Source: Pelagophyceae sp. CCMP2097 (lineage: Eukaryota; Sar; Pelagophyceae). Taken from it: 36,205 nucleotides of DNA. The stretch lies in contig MU657168.1 in NCBI GenBank assembly GCA_026770575.1, positions 734,617 through 770,821 of the forward strand, read 5' to 3'. The translations under genes and the position numbers were made by a program. Below are positions 1-9,720 of this stretch, one piece after another. How positions within the stretch are numbered: position 1 is the first letter of the stretch; each line of letters opens with the position of its first letter. The notes beneath the pieces are model-generated. The model was not told the origin of the DNA and searched no databases. It was given only the letters and a program-made list of their open reading frames with translations.

Positions 1-282
1 AACTGCCGACATTCTAAAAAAAACGCTCTCTTAAGCAATCTCTCTCTCTTCGAGCTCCTGCCGATCTGCACGTGGTCGCACACTGCATCCAATGACGCTT
101 TCCGGTATATAAACTAACACCCTCATGCCTCAAGCAATGGGATGACATTGTGTTTATATACACTTTTCTTAACTGGTTCCTAGCACTGGGACCGGAATTC
201 CCTTTTGCCAGGGCAAACGTCAGTGACAGATGATGTCTTATTTTCATGTCAACAGCCGCTCCTTGATGTTCAGTCTCGGCTG

Positions 283-460
283 CCTCTTGGATCAAGTGGT
301 TTTCTCACCCCAAAATCTACTTCAGCTCTGGTGGACTCATTGTCATTGCTCGCCCACGCCCTGCTCTTCCACGACACGCGTCGCGTAAGCCATTCCCCCT
401 TCTCTTTGTCACTGCTCGTCCACGCCCTGCTCGTCCAAGACACGCGTCGTAAGCTAGCCT
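283..460. repeat. dispersed repeat with internal 66-bp tandem; second copy at window end
   Basis: A segment starting near 283 (cctcttggatcaagtggt, then ttctcacccc) is followed by two diverged copies of a unit about 66 bp long, starting near 341 and 407. Each unit carries cacgccctgctc and gacacgcgtcg. The same lead sequence and one unit recur at 36084-36205 in the same orientation. No coding potential is evident. The first 556 bases are clearly lower in GC than the genes beside them and I see no gene in them. I do not recognise the family. Confidence 0.75.
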
Positions 461-556
461 AGTACCCCCAAACACACAGGTCTTTTCTCGAAAATCCTTT
501 CGCCAAAACGGAGAAGCCCAAAGATTTGCAGGGGGGCCCCGGGCCAGGCCTGCAGG

Positions 557-2004
557 ATGCTGCGCAATCGGCTCTGGGCAGCCGTCGTCTTGGTGACGCT
601 GGAGGAGCGCTGCGCGCTGCTGCCGCTCCGCCAAGAGGCGTGTTTCCGAAACTGGTTCGAATCCGGCCGCGCCGAGTGAGTGCCTCCCTGGGAGCCTGCG
701 AGTGCCTCCCTGGGAGCCTGCCAGTGCGACCTCTCGGCCCGGAGTCGACGTTGGCGGTAGGCCGGGTTTGCTGCGGGGCGGCGACGCGCTGGTGTTCGGC
801 CTGGTGCAAAGCGGCGACGATGTCCGCGGCGCCGCTCGCCTCGTCGCGGCCTCGTTCCCGTCGGTGCGACGCCCGTGCCGTCCGCGGCGCCGGAGCCCAT
901 TGCGCCGGCGGCGCAGCGCACCGGCGGCGTTCACCGGCGGCCGCAGGTCACGGTGGGGCGGTCGGACGTCGCCTGGGAAGATGCAGCGCTGCAGACACTG
1001 TCGCGCCTCGCGGCACAGTGGGACGTCGTCGAGTGCGATGACCCGCCCGTCGCGGGCGCCCCGGGGACGTCGATCACGGCTCGTGCGACGCGCCGCGCAG
1101 GTACTCGTTTGCGATGCAGTCGCGGTGTGGAAACCGGCTGCGAGACGCGCGACTCGCCACGCGCGACAACACAGAAAGTCTCGTCTTTGCTGTCACCACG
1201 TGCGTCCGCCGCTGTCGACGACGGGCCCAAAGCTCCCCGCAGGCGCGACGACGACGAGGTCATCGCATGCGTCGAGCTGCGATTGAAAGACGCCGACGGT
1301 CCGTCGCCGCACGTCGTGCCAAAGCTCCGACGATGGATATGACCAGGTTCGGCCCCGCCGGCGTTTCCGCGCTTCCAGGAGTGGAACGAGCAGCCGCTGC
1401 CGTACATTTCCAACGTCTGCGTCGCGCCACAGTTCCGGCGGTGAGTTGCTCCCCGGACACGCGTTTCTCGGCTCGCGTCTTCGTTTTCGGCAGCGCACCG
1501 CACCGCATCGGGAGCTGCGTGGACGCCTCGCCCAACGAGGCGCCGCCCGACGCAGGCGCGGCGTCGCTGCGGCGTTGCTCGACGTGCGCCACTGCCTCGT
1601 CGATTGCGTCCCTTCTCGATTGGGAAGCGCGGCGTGCGGCCGTCCTCCGACGCGCACGGTTGCAGGCCGCCGAGTACATTTCAGCAGAGGTCTGGGGCTA
1701 CGACGCCGTCTTCCTCCATGTCGGCAGCGCCAACGCCAACGCCCGAAGGCTCTACGAAGCATCGAAGTACGTCGAGGTACGCGACCTCTTCGAGGAGCCG
1801 CTTGCGTACTACGGCAAGCGCCTCGCGGGCGCGCGCGACCTCGTCGAGACGGCGACCGCGGCGGCCCGGTCCAAGGCGCTCGGCCGGTGGCACTGGCGGA
1901 GAGGCGCCGCGCTCCTGCCGCGGCCGCTCCGCCTCGCGCTCGCCGCCGCGTGGCCCGAGGACGCTCCGCACGCGACCCAAGAAAGTCGACGAGACACAAA
2001 GTGA
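557..2004 (+). CDS. GNAT-family N-acetyltransferase, 8 exons
   Basis: Probable acetyl-CoA-dependent N-acetyltransferase; the substrate cannot be read from sequence. Hand-built exons are 557-675, 761-863, 947-1017, 1101-1199, 1243-1312, 1379-1440, 1494-1518 and 1666-2004, totalling 888 nt (295 aa), with phases agreeing at every junction. The ATG at 557 opens a short hydrophobic N-terminus that could be a signal or transit sequence. The GNAT fold shows as strand EVIACVELRL, then YISNVCVAPQFRR (core strand and start of the acetyl-CoA loop), then VFLHVGSANANARRLYE, the classic C-terminal N..A..LYE motif, followed by YVEV. The expected R-x-x-G-x-G/A loop reads RRAPHRIGS, so the splice site near 1493 may be off by a few bases. 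The C-terminal 70 residues are basic and outside the family core. The gene ends 19 bp from the convergent neighbour. Confidence 0.75.
678..721. repeat. 22-bp perfect tandem duplication inside intron 1 of the GNAT gene
   Basis: Two identical 22-bp units (678-699 and 700-721), each starting gagtgcctccctggg, lie just inside the GT donor of the 85-bp intron 676-760. The duplication recreates a second donor-like sequence. Confidence 0.85.
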
Positions 2005-2023
2005 CCGCCCTTGCAGTGATAAG

Positions 2024-5000
2024 CTACTGATTACTCGGAGACGCCGCCGGAGGGCCATCTTCGTAGCGCGCGAGGCGCAGCGCCGCGCCGTCGCAGGCGC
2101 GGTCCGGCGCGGCGAGGGGCGAAATGCTGCGTGCCGCAACGGCGTGGCGCCAAGCGAGGCGGGCGTGCGCCGCGCCGCCCGCGCCGTCCGCCGCGCCCAC
2201 GTCGACGAAGACGAGGCGGCGTGGCTTCCGGAAGGCGTCGATGGCCGACGCCGCGTGCGTGTAGAGATCGGCGTCGATGAGGGCCGCGTCGAGGTTCTTG
2301 CCGCCGACGAGGCGCGCCGTCAATGCGGCGGCGTCTACGCACGTCACCGCGATACGACCTAGGCCTCTGTCAGCCGCGGGGTGCGCCCCTCGGCGAGGGC
2401 ACCTTGATGCGCCGTCTCGAGGTCGCGGAGCTGCGCCTCGTGCGCCGCACAGTCGCCGAAAAAGGCGTCGACGCTGAGCCGCGCGAGCAGCAGTTGCCCC
2501 TGCGACTTTGGTGAGGACGTCGAAGAGTTTCCGGCGACGCGATTCGGGCGCCGGGCGCCGCACTTTTGCTCCACAGTCGACGCCCACCGACGCCCCGAGG
2601 CGTACTCGACTCGTCGCACGATCAGGTGAAAGAGGGAACGCCACTGACGAGCATTTCGACGTCGGATCCGACGTACGCAACGACCCTCGCCGCAGCCGTC
2701 TCCGCGGCTCCGAGGCTCGCGACGATGCACGCCGCCGTCTTCACCGGCCCCGCGCGCCCTCGGGGGAACGCCCGGGGCTCGTCGACGACGTGCGAGGCCG
2801 CCTAGAGAGGTGCCAAAGTGAGCGTCTAGACTATTTCGACGAGGCGGCGGCCGGCCGGCTTTAGGGGGCTCACGACGTCGAGGCGGAGCTGGTCGCGGAG
2901 GTAGTTTTGGCAGTGCTGCGATCCGGGCGTCCAGCCTTTGACGACGTTAGCCATGTCACGATCGAAGCGGCGCCCTTCATCCGAGGAACCGCAAAAGTCG
3001 TCATCGATCATGCCGTCGTCCTGTCGCAGCGACGCCGCCGAAACCTCCAGGACCCGCGGCTCGATGCTGCCCGCGGCCTCGTGGTAGAACGGGACGCGGA
3101 ACACCGCGCCCGACGCGCCCCGCGGCACGTCGGCTGCGGCCGCGTCGTCTATTTCGCCGGCCGCGGGCGCGAGCGGGACGCATTCGAGGAGGCCGTTGAA
3201 GCAGGGTGCCGCCGCTCGCGTCCGCCGCTCCGCCGCGAGCGCGGCGCGCATCGCCGCCTCGTACATGGCGCAGTCGCTTCCCGCCTCTGCGAGGCCGACG
3301 CTCCCGCAGCGCCGGAAGCCGCGCGCGGGAGAGACGGCCTCCCGGAAGCACTTGAGCGCCGACGGGAACACGACGACGGCGTCGTCGCCCCGCGCGTCGG
3401 CGCGGGGGCGCGGGCACTGCGCGTCGCACTGCGCAAGCCTGCGTCCGAGGGCTTTGAGGCGTCCGGGGCGACGAGGCCCAAACCTCGACGGCGAAAGACG
3501 CGGCGGGCGGACGTCGCTCGGACCAGTCGGAGCCTTCCCGCCGTTTCTCGACTCGGCGGCGCACCGGCGCGCAGCGCGCGCGCGACGGCGTCGGCGAGCG
3601 CGCGGTAACTTCGGGCCGCCAGCGGTTTCCGGACGAGCTCCTCGCCCACGAGGACGTACTCGGCAGCGTACGTCAAGTTGGCCGAGCCTCGCGCGCCGGG
3701 CGCCGGGCCGAACAAATTCGACGGCGGGGGCCACGTGCAGGGCTTTGTGAGGACCGTCTCGGTGAGCCGCCGCGTGGCCAAGGCGAGCGCGTCGTGGCCG
3801 CTGCCAATGTTCGAGCCGTGGCCGGCGCCCCTGCTCGAGGCCTCGAGGAAGAGCGGCGCCGTCGAAACGTACGTCTCGTCGAACGCGAATAAAAGATAGT
3901 CTGCGGCAAAGTTGAGCGTGCTCGCAGCGGTCAGGTCGAAGCGCGCGACGGGGCCCGCGCACGCTTCCGCGGCGCAGTACGCCTCCTCGCCGCCGCCCGT
4001 ACCGCCTGCGCCACCCGGCCCGCCTGCGCCGCCCGGCCAGTAGCGGTCGAGGATGCTCCGGGCGCCGCCGCGGCTGACGACGTAGGCGTGCGCGCCGAGG
4101 AGGCGGTCCGGCGGCCCGCAGGGGTCACGCGGCACGGCCGCAGCGCCGGCGCAGCGCTGCGCGGCGAGGTCGGCGGCGAACGCGGCGTCGTCGACGAGGT
4201 ACGCGACCTGCACGAGCCCCCACCGTTCCGGCAGCCCCGCGATGAGCGCCTCGAGCTGGCGCGGCGGCCACCCGCCAGCGAGCTCGAGGCTCACGTCATC
4301 TTCGAGGACCAGCGCGGGGAAGACGCCGCGGCGCCAGGCGGCGTCCAAAGCGCGGAGGTGCGACAGCGTCGTCGCCACGATCCGCGCCGTCAAAGCGTCG
4401 CCCATGACGCCCCCGAGGCCCGGCGCCCGCCAGTCGCGCGTCGTCGCCTCGATCCCCAACCCGCGCCAAAGGCGCGTCGGCAACGGCGCCGAAACGGCGC
4501 CGCGCGCGTCGTCGGCGTCCACCGTGGTGGGGTCACCGACGAGGCCGTCGCCGTCGACGGCGTCGATGACGCGGACCGCGCCGTCCGCCAAGTCCGGCGC
4601 GACGGCCCGCAGCGCGTCGAAGAGCGCGCCGCGCCGCACGGCGCCGCGGTCGCGGAGCGAGATGACGTACGTCGCCAGCGGCCCCGCGCCCAGATCCGCC
4701 GCAGCGCCTTCATCGAGCGACGTTCCGTCGCCGGCGGCGGCCGACGCTTCTCCGCCGGGGCTAGCCGGCGCTCCGTCGCCTTTAGCGGTCGGCGCTCCGT
4801 CGACCTCGTCGGTCGACGCGCCGTCGGCCTCATCGGTAGACGCTTCGTCGGCGAGCGCCTTGGCGAGCGCGTGGTACATGACCTTGCCGTCGTGCGAGTT
4901 GAAGTGGAGGACGAGCGGCCGCCCGAAGACGCGCCGGCCCTTGTCCGCGCCGAGCGTCTGCTCGCCTGTCAGCGAGACGACCTGCGACGACGCGTCTGAA

Positions 5001-6882
5001 CCGATGTCCTCCCCGACGTCGACGCGTCCCGGGTGTCGACGCGTCCCGGACGTCGTAGAGTCAAAGAGCGGGCCCGGGTTCCGCCCCCCCCGCGACGCAC
5101 CACGGTGCGCTGGTCGGCGTCGCCTCTTTGCGGCGTTTTGCGGTCGAGCGCAGCTTGCCAGTCGTAGCCGTGCATCGTCTGGAAAAGTGCACCGGCGTCA
5201 TCGACCTCGACGACGTCGGGCCGCAGCAACGCGAAGCGCTGGTAGAGGCGCTGGTCCTCCGGGGCGCAGAGGGCCATGTCGCCGAAAAGGGCCAAGACGT
5301 CTGCGACCATGCCCGTGACGTCCGCCGCCGCGCCAATAAACCCGCCAGAGTTCAGCGACGGGCCGCCGCCGAGCAAACTCGCGCAGACGACGGCGTCCGG
5401 CCTACGACGGCCACGCTCCCCGCGGCGCCGGGGCGCGTCGCACCAAGGCACCTCGCAAGACGGACAAGGCACCTCGCGGCCGCTTTGCCACCTCTTCCAA
5501 GTTGATGAGACTCTTCCCGGCGCGCGATTGGTGGAGCAATCGAAGGCGGTCGGCTCTCCCGGCAACTCACCAGCAGTCGACTTCAGCGGCGAAGACGATT
5601 TTGCGCGTGAACCGCGTCGAGAACGCGTCGATGATGTCGGCGCCGCCGCCGTTGAGCAAAACGTCGTAGGCGTCGACGAACATGACGACTTGGCGCGGGT
5701 CCATGGCCTCGAGGTGCGCCGCGACGAGGCGCAGCTTCCACGCGTGCGAGTACCCGCCGACCGCGGGCCAGTCCACCTCGAGGCCGAGTATATCGAGCGC
5801 CGCACCGGCCAAAAAAATCGAACGGCGCAGCACCGCGAGCTCCTCGCGAAGAGGGTCCGACGCGACCGTGATGACGCGGAGCCTGCGTCGAAGAAAAAAT
5901 GGTGGCGCGGGGGGAGCGCCAGGCAAAAATGTTTCTCGCGATGGGATTCAAACCCATGATCTCGACCGTGTCAAGGTCGCACCCTAGCCGCTAGACGACG
6001 CAAGCCATTTTCATCAGTCGCTCAATCCAGGAATCAGCGTTCAAACCACAATAATTCGAGAACTCTCTGTGGTCACACTTCGATCAAATCCCGTGCGGGG
6101 CGCTGGGACGCACCCGAGGCCGGCGTCGTGCGGTGCCCTCGGCGAAACGAGGCGGAGCTCGGGCGTCGGGACGACGCGGCGGATCCAGTCCGCGGCACGC
6201 GCGTCTGCGGCGCGAACGTGCGCGCCGTCGATGAAGCCGCGCGAGGCGTCCGTCCCGAACGCGCGCTCGTCGAAGCGGCCGCCGCACGCCCGTACCACGT
6301 CGGCCAGGCCGTAGTGCGCCACGTCGCGCCACGCCTGCCGCAGAGACCGTCCGCGCGCGCCGCGCAGCGACCGACGCCGCCAGAGGCCGAGGGGAAGGCC
6401 GCAAACGGACCTGCCGCGGGTGTCGCACGCCCGCCGGGCCCTCGAGCGCCTCGATGAGCGCGGCGCAGCCCTATACACGGAAACATACCGTCCAAGTCGT
6501 GCGAGGAGACGGCGGTGTGACGGACCTCTGGGGCCGCCGCAATCGCGAAGAGCGCCGGGGAGGCCTGGCCGCGGAAGAGGAGGGTGAGGTCCGCGAGGGC
6601 CGTGCAGCCGGAGCTCGCGTCGAGCCTCGCCAGGGCGGCCACGTCCACCGCGACGCGGTCCCGCGGCGCCTCGGCAGCGGCGGCCGCCGCCGCGCGGCCG
6701 AGGCGCTCGATGACGCCGCCGATGGACAGGGCCCCGGCCCGCGCCGCCGCGGCCGGCGCACCCGCCGCCGCTGGCGCCGCTGGCGCGTGCACAGCAGGGC
6801 CCGGCGAGGCGCCCAAGGCGGTGCGATCAAAGTCCGCCGCCGCGAATCTGAGCCACGCCGCGAGGCAGGCGGCGGTGCGCAT
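2024..6882 (-). CDS. secretory-pathway glycosyltransferase: PLOD-type GT domain + GT25 domain, multi-exon
   Basis: Likely an ER/Golgi-lumen glycosyltransferase. Exons in reading order: 6882-6479, 6410 to about 6102, 5882-5571, 5401-5101, 4981 to about 3590, 3438-2874, 2801-2649, 2499-2403, 2358-2024. Most junctions agree in phase; those after about 6102 and about 3590 are unresolved. The first ATG (6882) gives a signal-peptide-like start (MRTAACLAAWLRFAAADFD) and then an unrecognised region. The exon at 5882 begins with LRVITVASD and has no ATG, so an upstream exon is required. This domain carries FVDAYDVLL (the DxxD metal motif), AEVDCWPD across a splice junction, LNSGGFIG, and PLVLHFNSHDGK, as in the glycosyltransferase half of lysyl hydroxylases. 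A GT25 domain follows (TYVISLRDR, then SHLRALDAA, then ALVLEDDV). No lysyl hydroxylase dioxygenase motif was seen. The last roughly 350 aa are unassigned; LDAALIDADLY is Rossmann-like. Alternative: 6882-6041 is a separate small gene ending at a stop at 6041. Confidence 0.7.
5933..6005 (-). tRNA. tRNA-Val, anticodon GAC
   Basis: A 73-nt cloverleaf read on the minus strand. The acceptor GCTTGCG pairs with CGCGAGA (one G-A mismatch at the first pair, one wobble). The D arm is GTCTAGCGGCTAGGGT. The anticodon stem is CGACC/GGTCG around loop TTGACAC, giving anticodon GAC at 5972-5970. The variable loop is AGATC, the T arm is ATGGG/CCCAT with loop TTTGAAT, and the discriminator is A. There is no intron and CCA is not encoded. 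The internal B box GGTTTGAATCC is good. It lies on the same strand as the glycosyltransferase, 51 bp upstream of the exon starting at 5882, so it probably sits in one of that gene's introns. Confidence 0.85.
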
Positions 6883-7019
6883 CGGCCGCGCGGCCGGCGA
6901 GGACCCGGCAACCTGCGACGGCGAGGCGCGCTCGCGACCTGGCCGAACCCGGGCCGACGACACCGGGACGGCCGCCCGAAGACCAACCAAAAGCACGTCC
7001 GCAATCGCCGAAACTCAGC

Positions 7020-9218
7020 TCAAATCGACCGAAAATTAGCGTTCGATGGTGGGAAGAGCAATTGGGCCTGGAGGTCCTTGTGCGAGTGGGGCCTCAGCGG
7101 GCTCGATAGGGGCTGCCGCGCCTTTGCGGACGCCGTGGGTGCCGCGTCGACGTAAAAGTCGTCGCCGTCGTCGTCGTCGTCGCGACCGCCGTCGTCTTCG
7201 TCGCGGCCGCAGGCCACCGGAGCGAGGAGGAGCTCCCAGAGGCGCTCGCGCGCGGCTGTGAGGCCGTACGAGTCCCGGCCAGCGTCGCCGTCGGCCCGCT
7301 CGGCGCGCGCGCCGGCCGACACCGCGACGGCGATGGCGCGCGAGAGCTTGACGCCGTCGCCGACACCAACGGCGGCGTCCAGCAACAGCTGCGTCTCGTC
7401 GGCAGACGACCGCCGCCGCGCCGCCGGCGCGCGCGCGGCCGCCGGCGACGCCAGCGACGCCGGCGACGCCGCGGACGTCGGCCGTGCGGCTGAGGCCGGG
7501 GAGGCGCCGGACGTGCCGCCGTCGTCGTCGCCACCCTCGTCGTCGTCGCCACCCCCGTTGTCGTCGTCGTCGTCGCCATCGTCGTCGCCATCGTCGAGGG
7601 TGCTCTCTTCGAGCGCCGAGGCGATTGCGCCCGTGAGGCTGTCGCCGTCGCCGGCCGACGTGACGACGTCGCGGAGCGCGGCGATGACGGGCAGCGCGCG
7701 GAGCACGACAGGCCGCCAGGGGAGGAGCGCGACGGCGCAGGGGTCCCGCGGCGCCGCTCCGGCCGCCTCGCCTCGCGACGGTCGCCGGCCGGGAGGCTGT
7801 GCGGCCGCCGCAACTCTTTCCGGCGGCCAGTCGAAGTCCGGGCGGTGCTGGGGCGGCGCGGTCCAGGACTCTCGGCGCTGCGTTTGCGCGGTCCAGCGCA
7901 GCGGCGGCGCGGCGGGGATGCGCGCAGCGGGTCTGACGGGGCGCAGCGCGCCGAGGCCGGCGCTTGCGCGCCTCTTGGCGAGGCGGGCGGAGTGCTGGAG
8001 CGCGGCGAGCCACTCGCGCGCCTCGCGGGCCGTGGGCGCGCGGAGGCAGAGGAGTCTCGGCGTGCCGTCGGCTTGCGCGCAGTTGACGAGCTGCAGGATC
8101 GCGCGCCCGTCGCCGCGCACCGCCGTCGCCGCGGTGACAGTGAAGGTGCCTTTGCAGGCACGCTCGCCGGCGTGCGCGTAATACGACAGGACGCCGCGCG
8201 CCGCGTCCAAAACGAACCACCGCCGCCGCCACCGCGGCACCGCGCGCAGCTGCGACGCCTGCTTCAGCAGCGACCCGCGCGTGCGCCGTGCAGACCCACC
8301 ACCCGCCGACGCCGGCGAGCCGCCCGGCGCCGCAGCGTCCGGCGCGCTCGGCGCCGCACGGCAGAAGAACGAGTCGCGCGGCGGCGGCTCGTCGGATCTG
8401 CGGAGCGGCGAGGCCGTGGACCACGCCTTTGGCCGCTGGAGCACGTGCGCTGAGGCCACGTAAGCGACGAGGTCGCGGAGGTACGCGGCTCGCCGCGCGC
8501 GCCTGCCGCGCCCCGCACCGCGCGCTGGCGACGACGCCGGCGACGGCGCGGTCTGCCGCTCGAGCTCGTTCTGCAGGAACGGTGCCAGAAAGTCGAGGGA
8601 GAGGATGCGCACGACGTCGGCCTGCAGCCCGTCGAAGACGTCGTTTTCACAATCGCCACGGCCCAGCCTCCGGAGCACGGCGTCGCGCGCGGCGCCGCCG
8701 ACGTTGACCTCAAGCGCTGCGCCGCGCTCGACGAATTTCCGCGCGACTTCCGTCGCCGCCACCGCGCGGCCGCTGGCGGCGCAGCCGCGGTAGCGTTCGA
8801 CGGCGAGGTAGAACAACACGAGTTCCGTGGCGAAGCGCTCCTCGACAAACTTCGCAAACGCAGCAGCGATGCACTCCACGGCCGCGTCCACCGGCCCGCG
8901 CGCGGGCCCGCGAACCGCCCCGCGCGCCACCTCGGCGCGCAGCAGGTCGTGAAGCGTCAGCGCAGGCGGCGGCCTACGCGGCAAAGCGTCGCCGGGGCCC
9001 GAAAAGGCGGGCGGCGGCGCGAAGTCCGCTCGAGGGGTCCGCTGCGAGGCCGCCGCGCATCCGGCGCACCCGAGCTCCTTTGGCCGTCCCGGTCGAGGCC
9101 TCGCAGGTTTGGACTGGGCCGCGGCCATCTTCGGAAATATGCCCGTCAGCGTCTGCAGCAGCGTACTCCGCCGAGGCTCCTCCGCGCCCGAATCGGCCAA
9201 CGCCGGCCGCGCCGCCAT
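7020..9218 (-). CDS. RGS domain + PH domain signalling protein, single exon
   Basis: A 732-aa intronless protein from the ATG at 9218 (the frame extends to 9290 but without an ATG). After a roughly 120-aa disordered N-terminus comes an RGS domain at about residues 120-225 (KFVEERFATELVLFYLAVE, then ARKFVERGA, then LSLDFLAPFLQNELERQ), expected to accelerate GTP hydrolysis on a G-alpha subunit. A PH domain follows at about 310-415 (RGSLLKQA, RWRRRWFVLD, FTVTAAT, and terminal AREWLAALQHS with its invariant Trp), likely binding phosphoinositides and holding the protein at the membrane. The C-terminal 300 residues are low complexity with two acidic Asp/Gly tracts. It is divergent from the K+ channel gene. 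The exact G-alpha partner is unknown. Confidence 0.82.
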   Translation of the reverse strand: MAARPALADSGAEEPRRSTLLQTLTGIFPKMAAAQSKPARPRPGRPKELGCAGCAAASQRTPRADFAPPPAFSGPGDALPRRPPPALTLHDLLRAEVARGAVRGPARGPVDAAVECIAAAFAKFVEERFATELVLFYLAVERYRGCAASGRAVAATEVARKFVERGAALEVNVGGAARDAVLRRLGRGDCENDVFDGLQADVVRILSLDFLAPFLQNELERQTAPSPASSPARGAGRGRRARRAAYLRDLVAYVASAHVLQRPKAWSTASPLRRSDEPPPRDSFFCRAAPSAPDAAAPGGSPASAGGGSARRTRGSLLKQASQLRAVPRWRRRWFVLDAARGVLSYYAHAGERACKGTFTVTAATAVRGDGRAILQLVNCAQADGTPRLLCLRAPTAREAREWLAALQHSARLAKRRASAGLGALRPVRPAARIPAAPPLRWTAQTQRRESWTAPPQHRPDFDWPPERVAAAAQPPGRRPSRGEAAGAAPRDPCAVALLPWRPVVLRALPVIAALRDVVTSAGDGDSLTGAIASALEESTLDDGDDDGDDDDDNGGGDDDEGGDDDGGTSGASPASAARPTSAASPASLASPAAARAPAARRRSSADETQLLLDAAVGVGDGVKLSRAIAVAVSAGARAERADGDAGRDSYGLTAARERLWELLLAPVACGRDEDDGGRDDDDDGDDFYVDAAPTASAKARQPLSSPLRPHSHKDLQAQLLFPPSNANFRSI
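7150..7612. repeat. two GTC/GAC trinucleotide tracts encoding poly-Asp
   Basis: Runs of gtc on the plus strand at about 7150-7210 and 7519-7605 encode Asp-rich stretches (GRDDDDDGDDF; DDGDDDGDDDDDNGGG) in the C-terminal tail of the RGS/PH protein. They are probably length-variable by slippage. Confidence 0.8.
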
Positions 9219-9720
9219 CCTGCGGAAGCACCGCGACACGCCTTCCGGCCGGGGTCGCTCCGTGGGAAAACGTTCGTGGAACCTTTTCAATCTTGGTCAC
9301 ACAATGGAACACTCTAGAGCTCGCCAAAGTTAGGAAGTTCGTTATCTTACTATCGGTTGCGTCGCGCGGCGTCGCACCGGTGTCGCACGACGTCGCACAG
9401 TGTCGCACGACGTCGCACCGGTGTCGCAGAGTGCTCGGTGTGGGGACTCCCAGTGATACCTCTGTCCTCTATCTCTGTCTCCCTTCTAACGCTTCTAAAC
9501 GAAGTTTCTGAACTCTGACGAGCACGTTTGACTTCCTCAAAAGCCGGGAACGTCTGCCCAGCACCACTCAACGCGTGTGCCACGCTCTCGCCGGCAGCGG
9601 CGTCGAGGGGGACAACGCAATAGGCCCGGCGAGGAGCCCCTCGCTCAGGTTCGCCGCGGTCGGCCGGGTCTTGGGACCCGGGACCCCGGCCCGCGCCCCG
9701 GGACCCCGGCCCGCGCTGCG
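9219..9720. promoter_or_regulatory. divergent intergenic region between RGS/PH gene and K+ channel gene
   Basis: A 502-bp head-to-head spacer that should hold both promoters. It is lower in GC from about 9300 to 9560. It contains a 20-bp tandem repeat (9381 and 9401, units starting tgtcgcacgacg, with partial copies on each side) and, directly before the ATG at 9721, a duplicated gggaccccggcccgcg. No TATA box was recognised. Confidence 0.45.
9360..9431. repeat. 20-bp tandem repeat in divergent promoter region
   Basis: Units starting tgtcgcacgacgtcgcac occur at 9381 and 9401 with partial copies on both sides. The repeated gacgtc cores resemble CRE-like sites, but this is pattern only. Confidence 0.7.

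Noticed and set aside
105..118. TATA-like tatataaact near the window start
   Set aside because: No gene begins nearby in a suitable direction (the GNAT ATG is over 400 bp away), and similar sequences occur in lower-GC non-coding DNA by chance.
2024..2805. A separate small minus-strand gene downstream of the glycosyltransferase
   Set aside because: The segment begins directly after a good acceptor (ctctag) with no ATG, and a gtgagc donor at 2873 joins it in phase to the preceding exon. It is better treated as the 3' exons of the same gene.
4088..5318. Long plus-strand frames (303 and 358 aa)
   Set aside because: Opposite strand of the GT25 and PLOD-type exons; Arg-rich shadow translations without domains.
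7258..8181. 307-aa plus-strand frame
   Set aside because: Antisense shadow of the RGS/PH gene, with Ser runs produced by the GTC/GAC tracts.
7036..8424. 462-aa minus-strand frame overlapping the RGS/PH gene
   Set aside because: Alternate frame of the same strand; Arg-rich and without the RGS or PH motifs, which are intact in the frame ending at 7020.
9219..9290. RGS/PH reading frame extended upstream to 9290
   Set aside because: The extension has no ATG (it opens with TTG). The first ATG in frame is at 9218.
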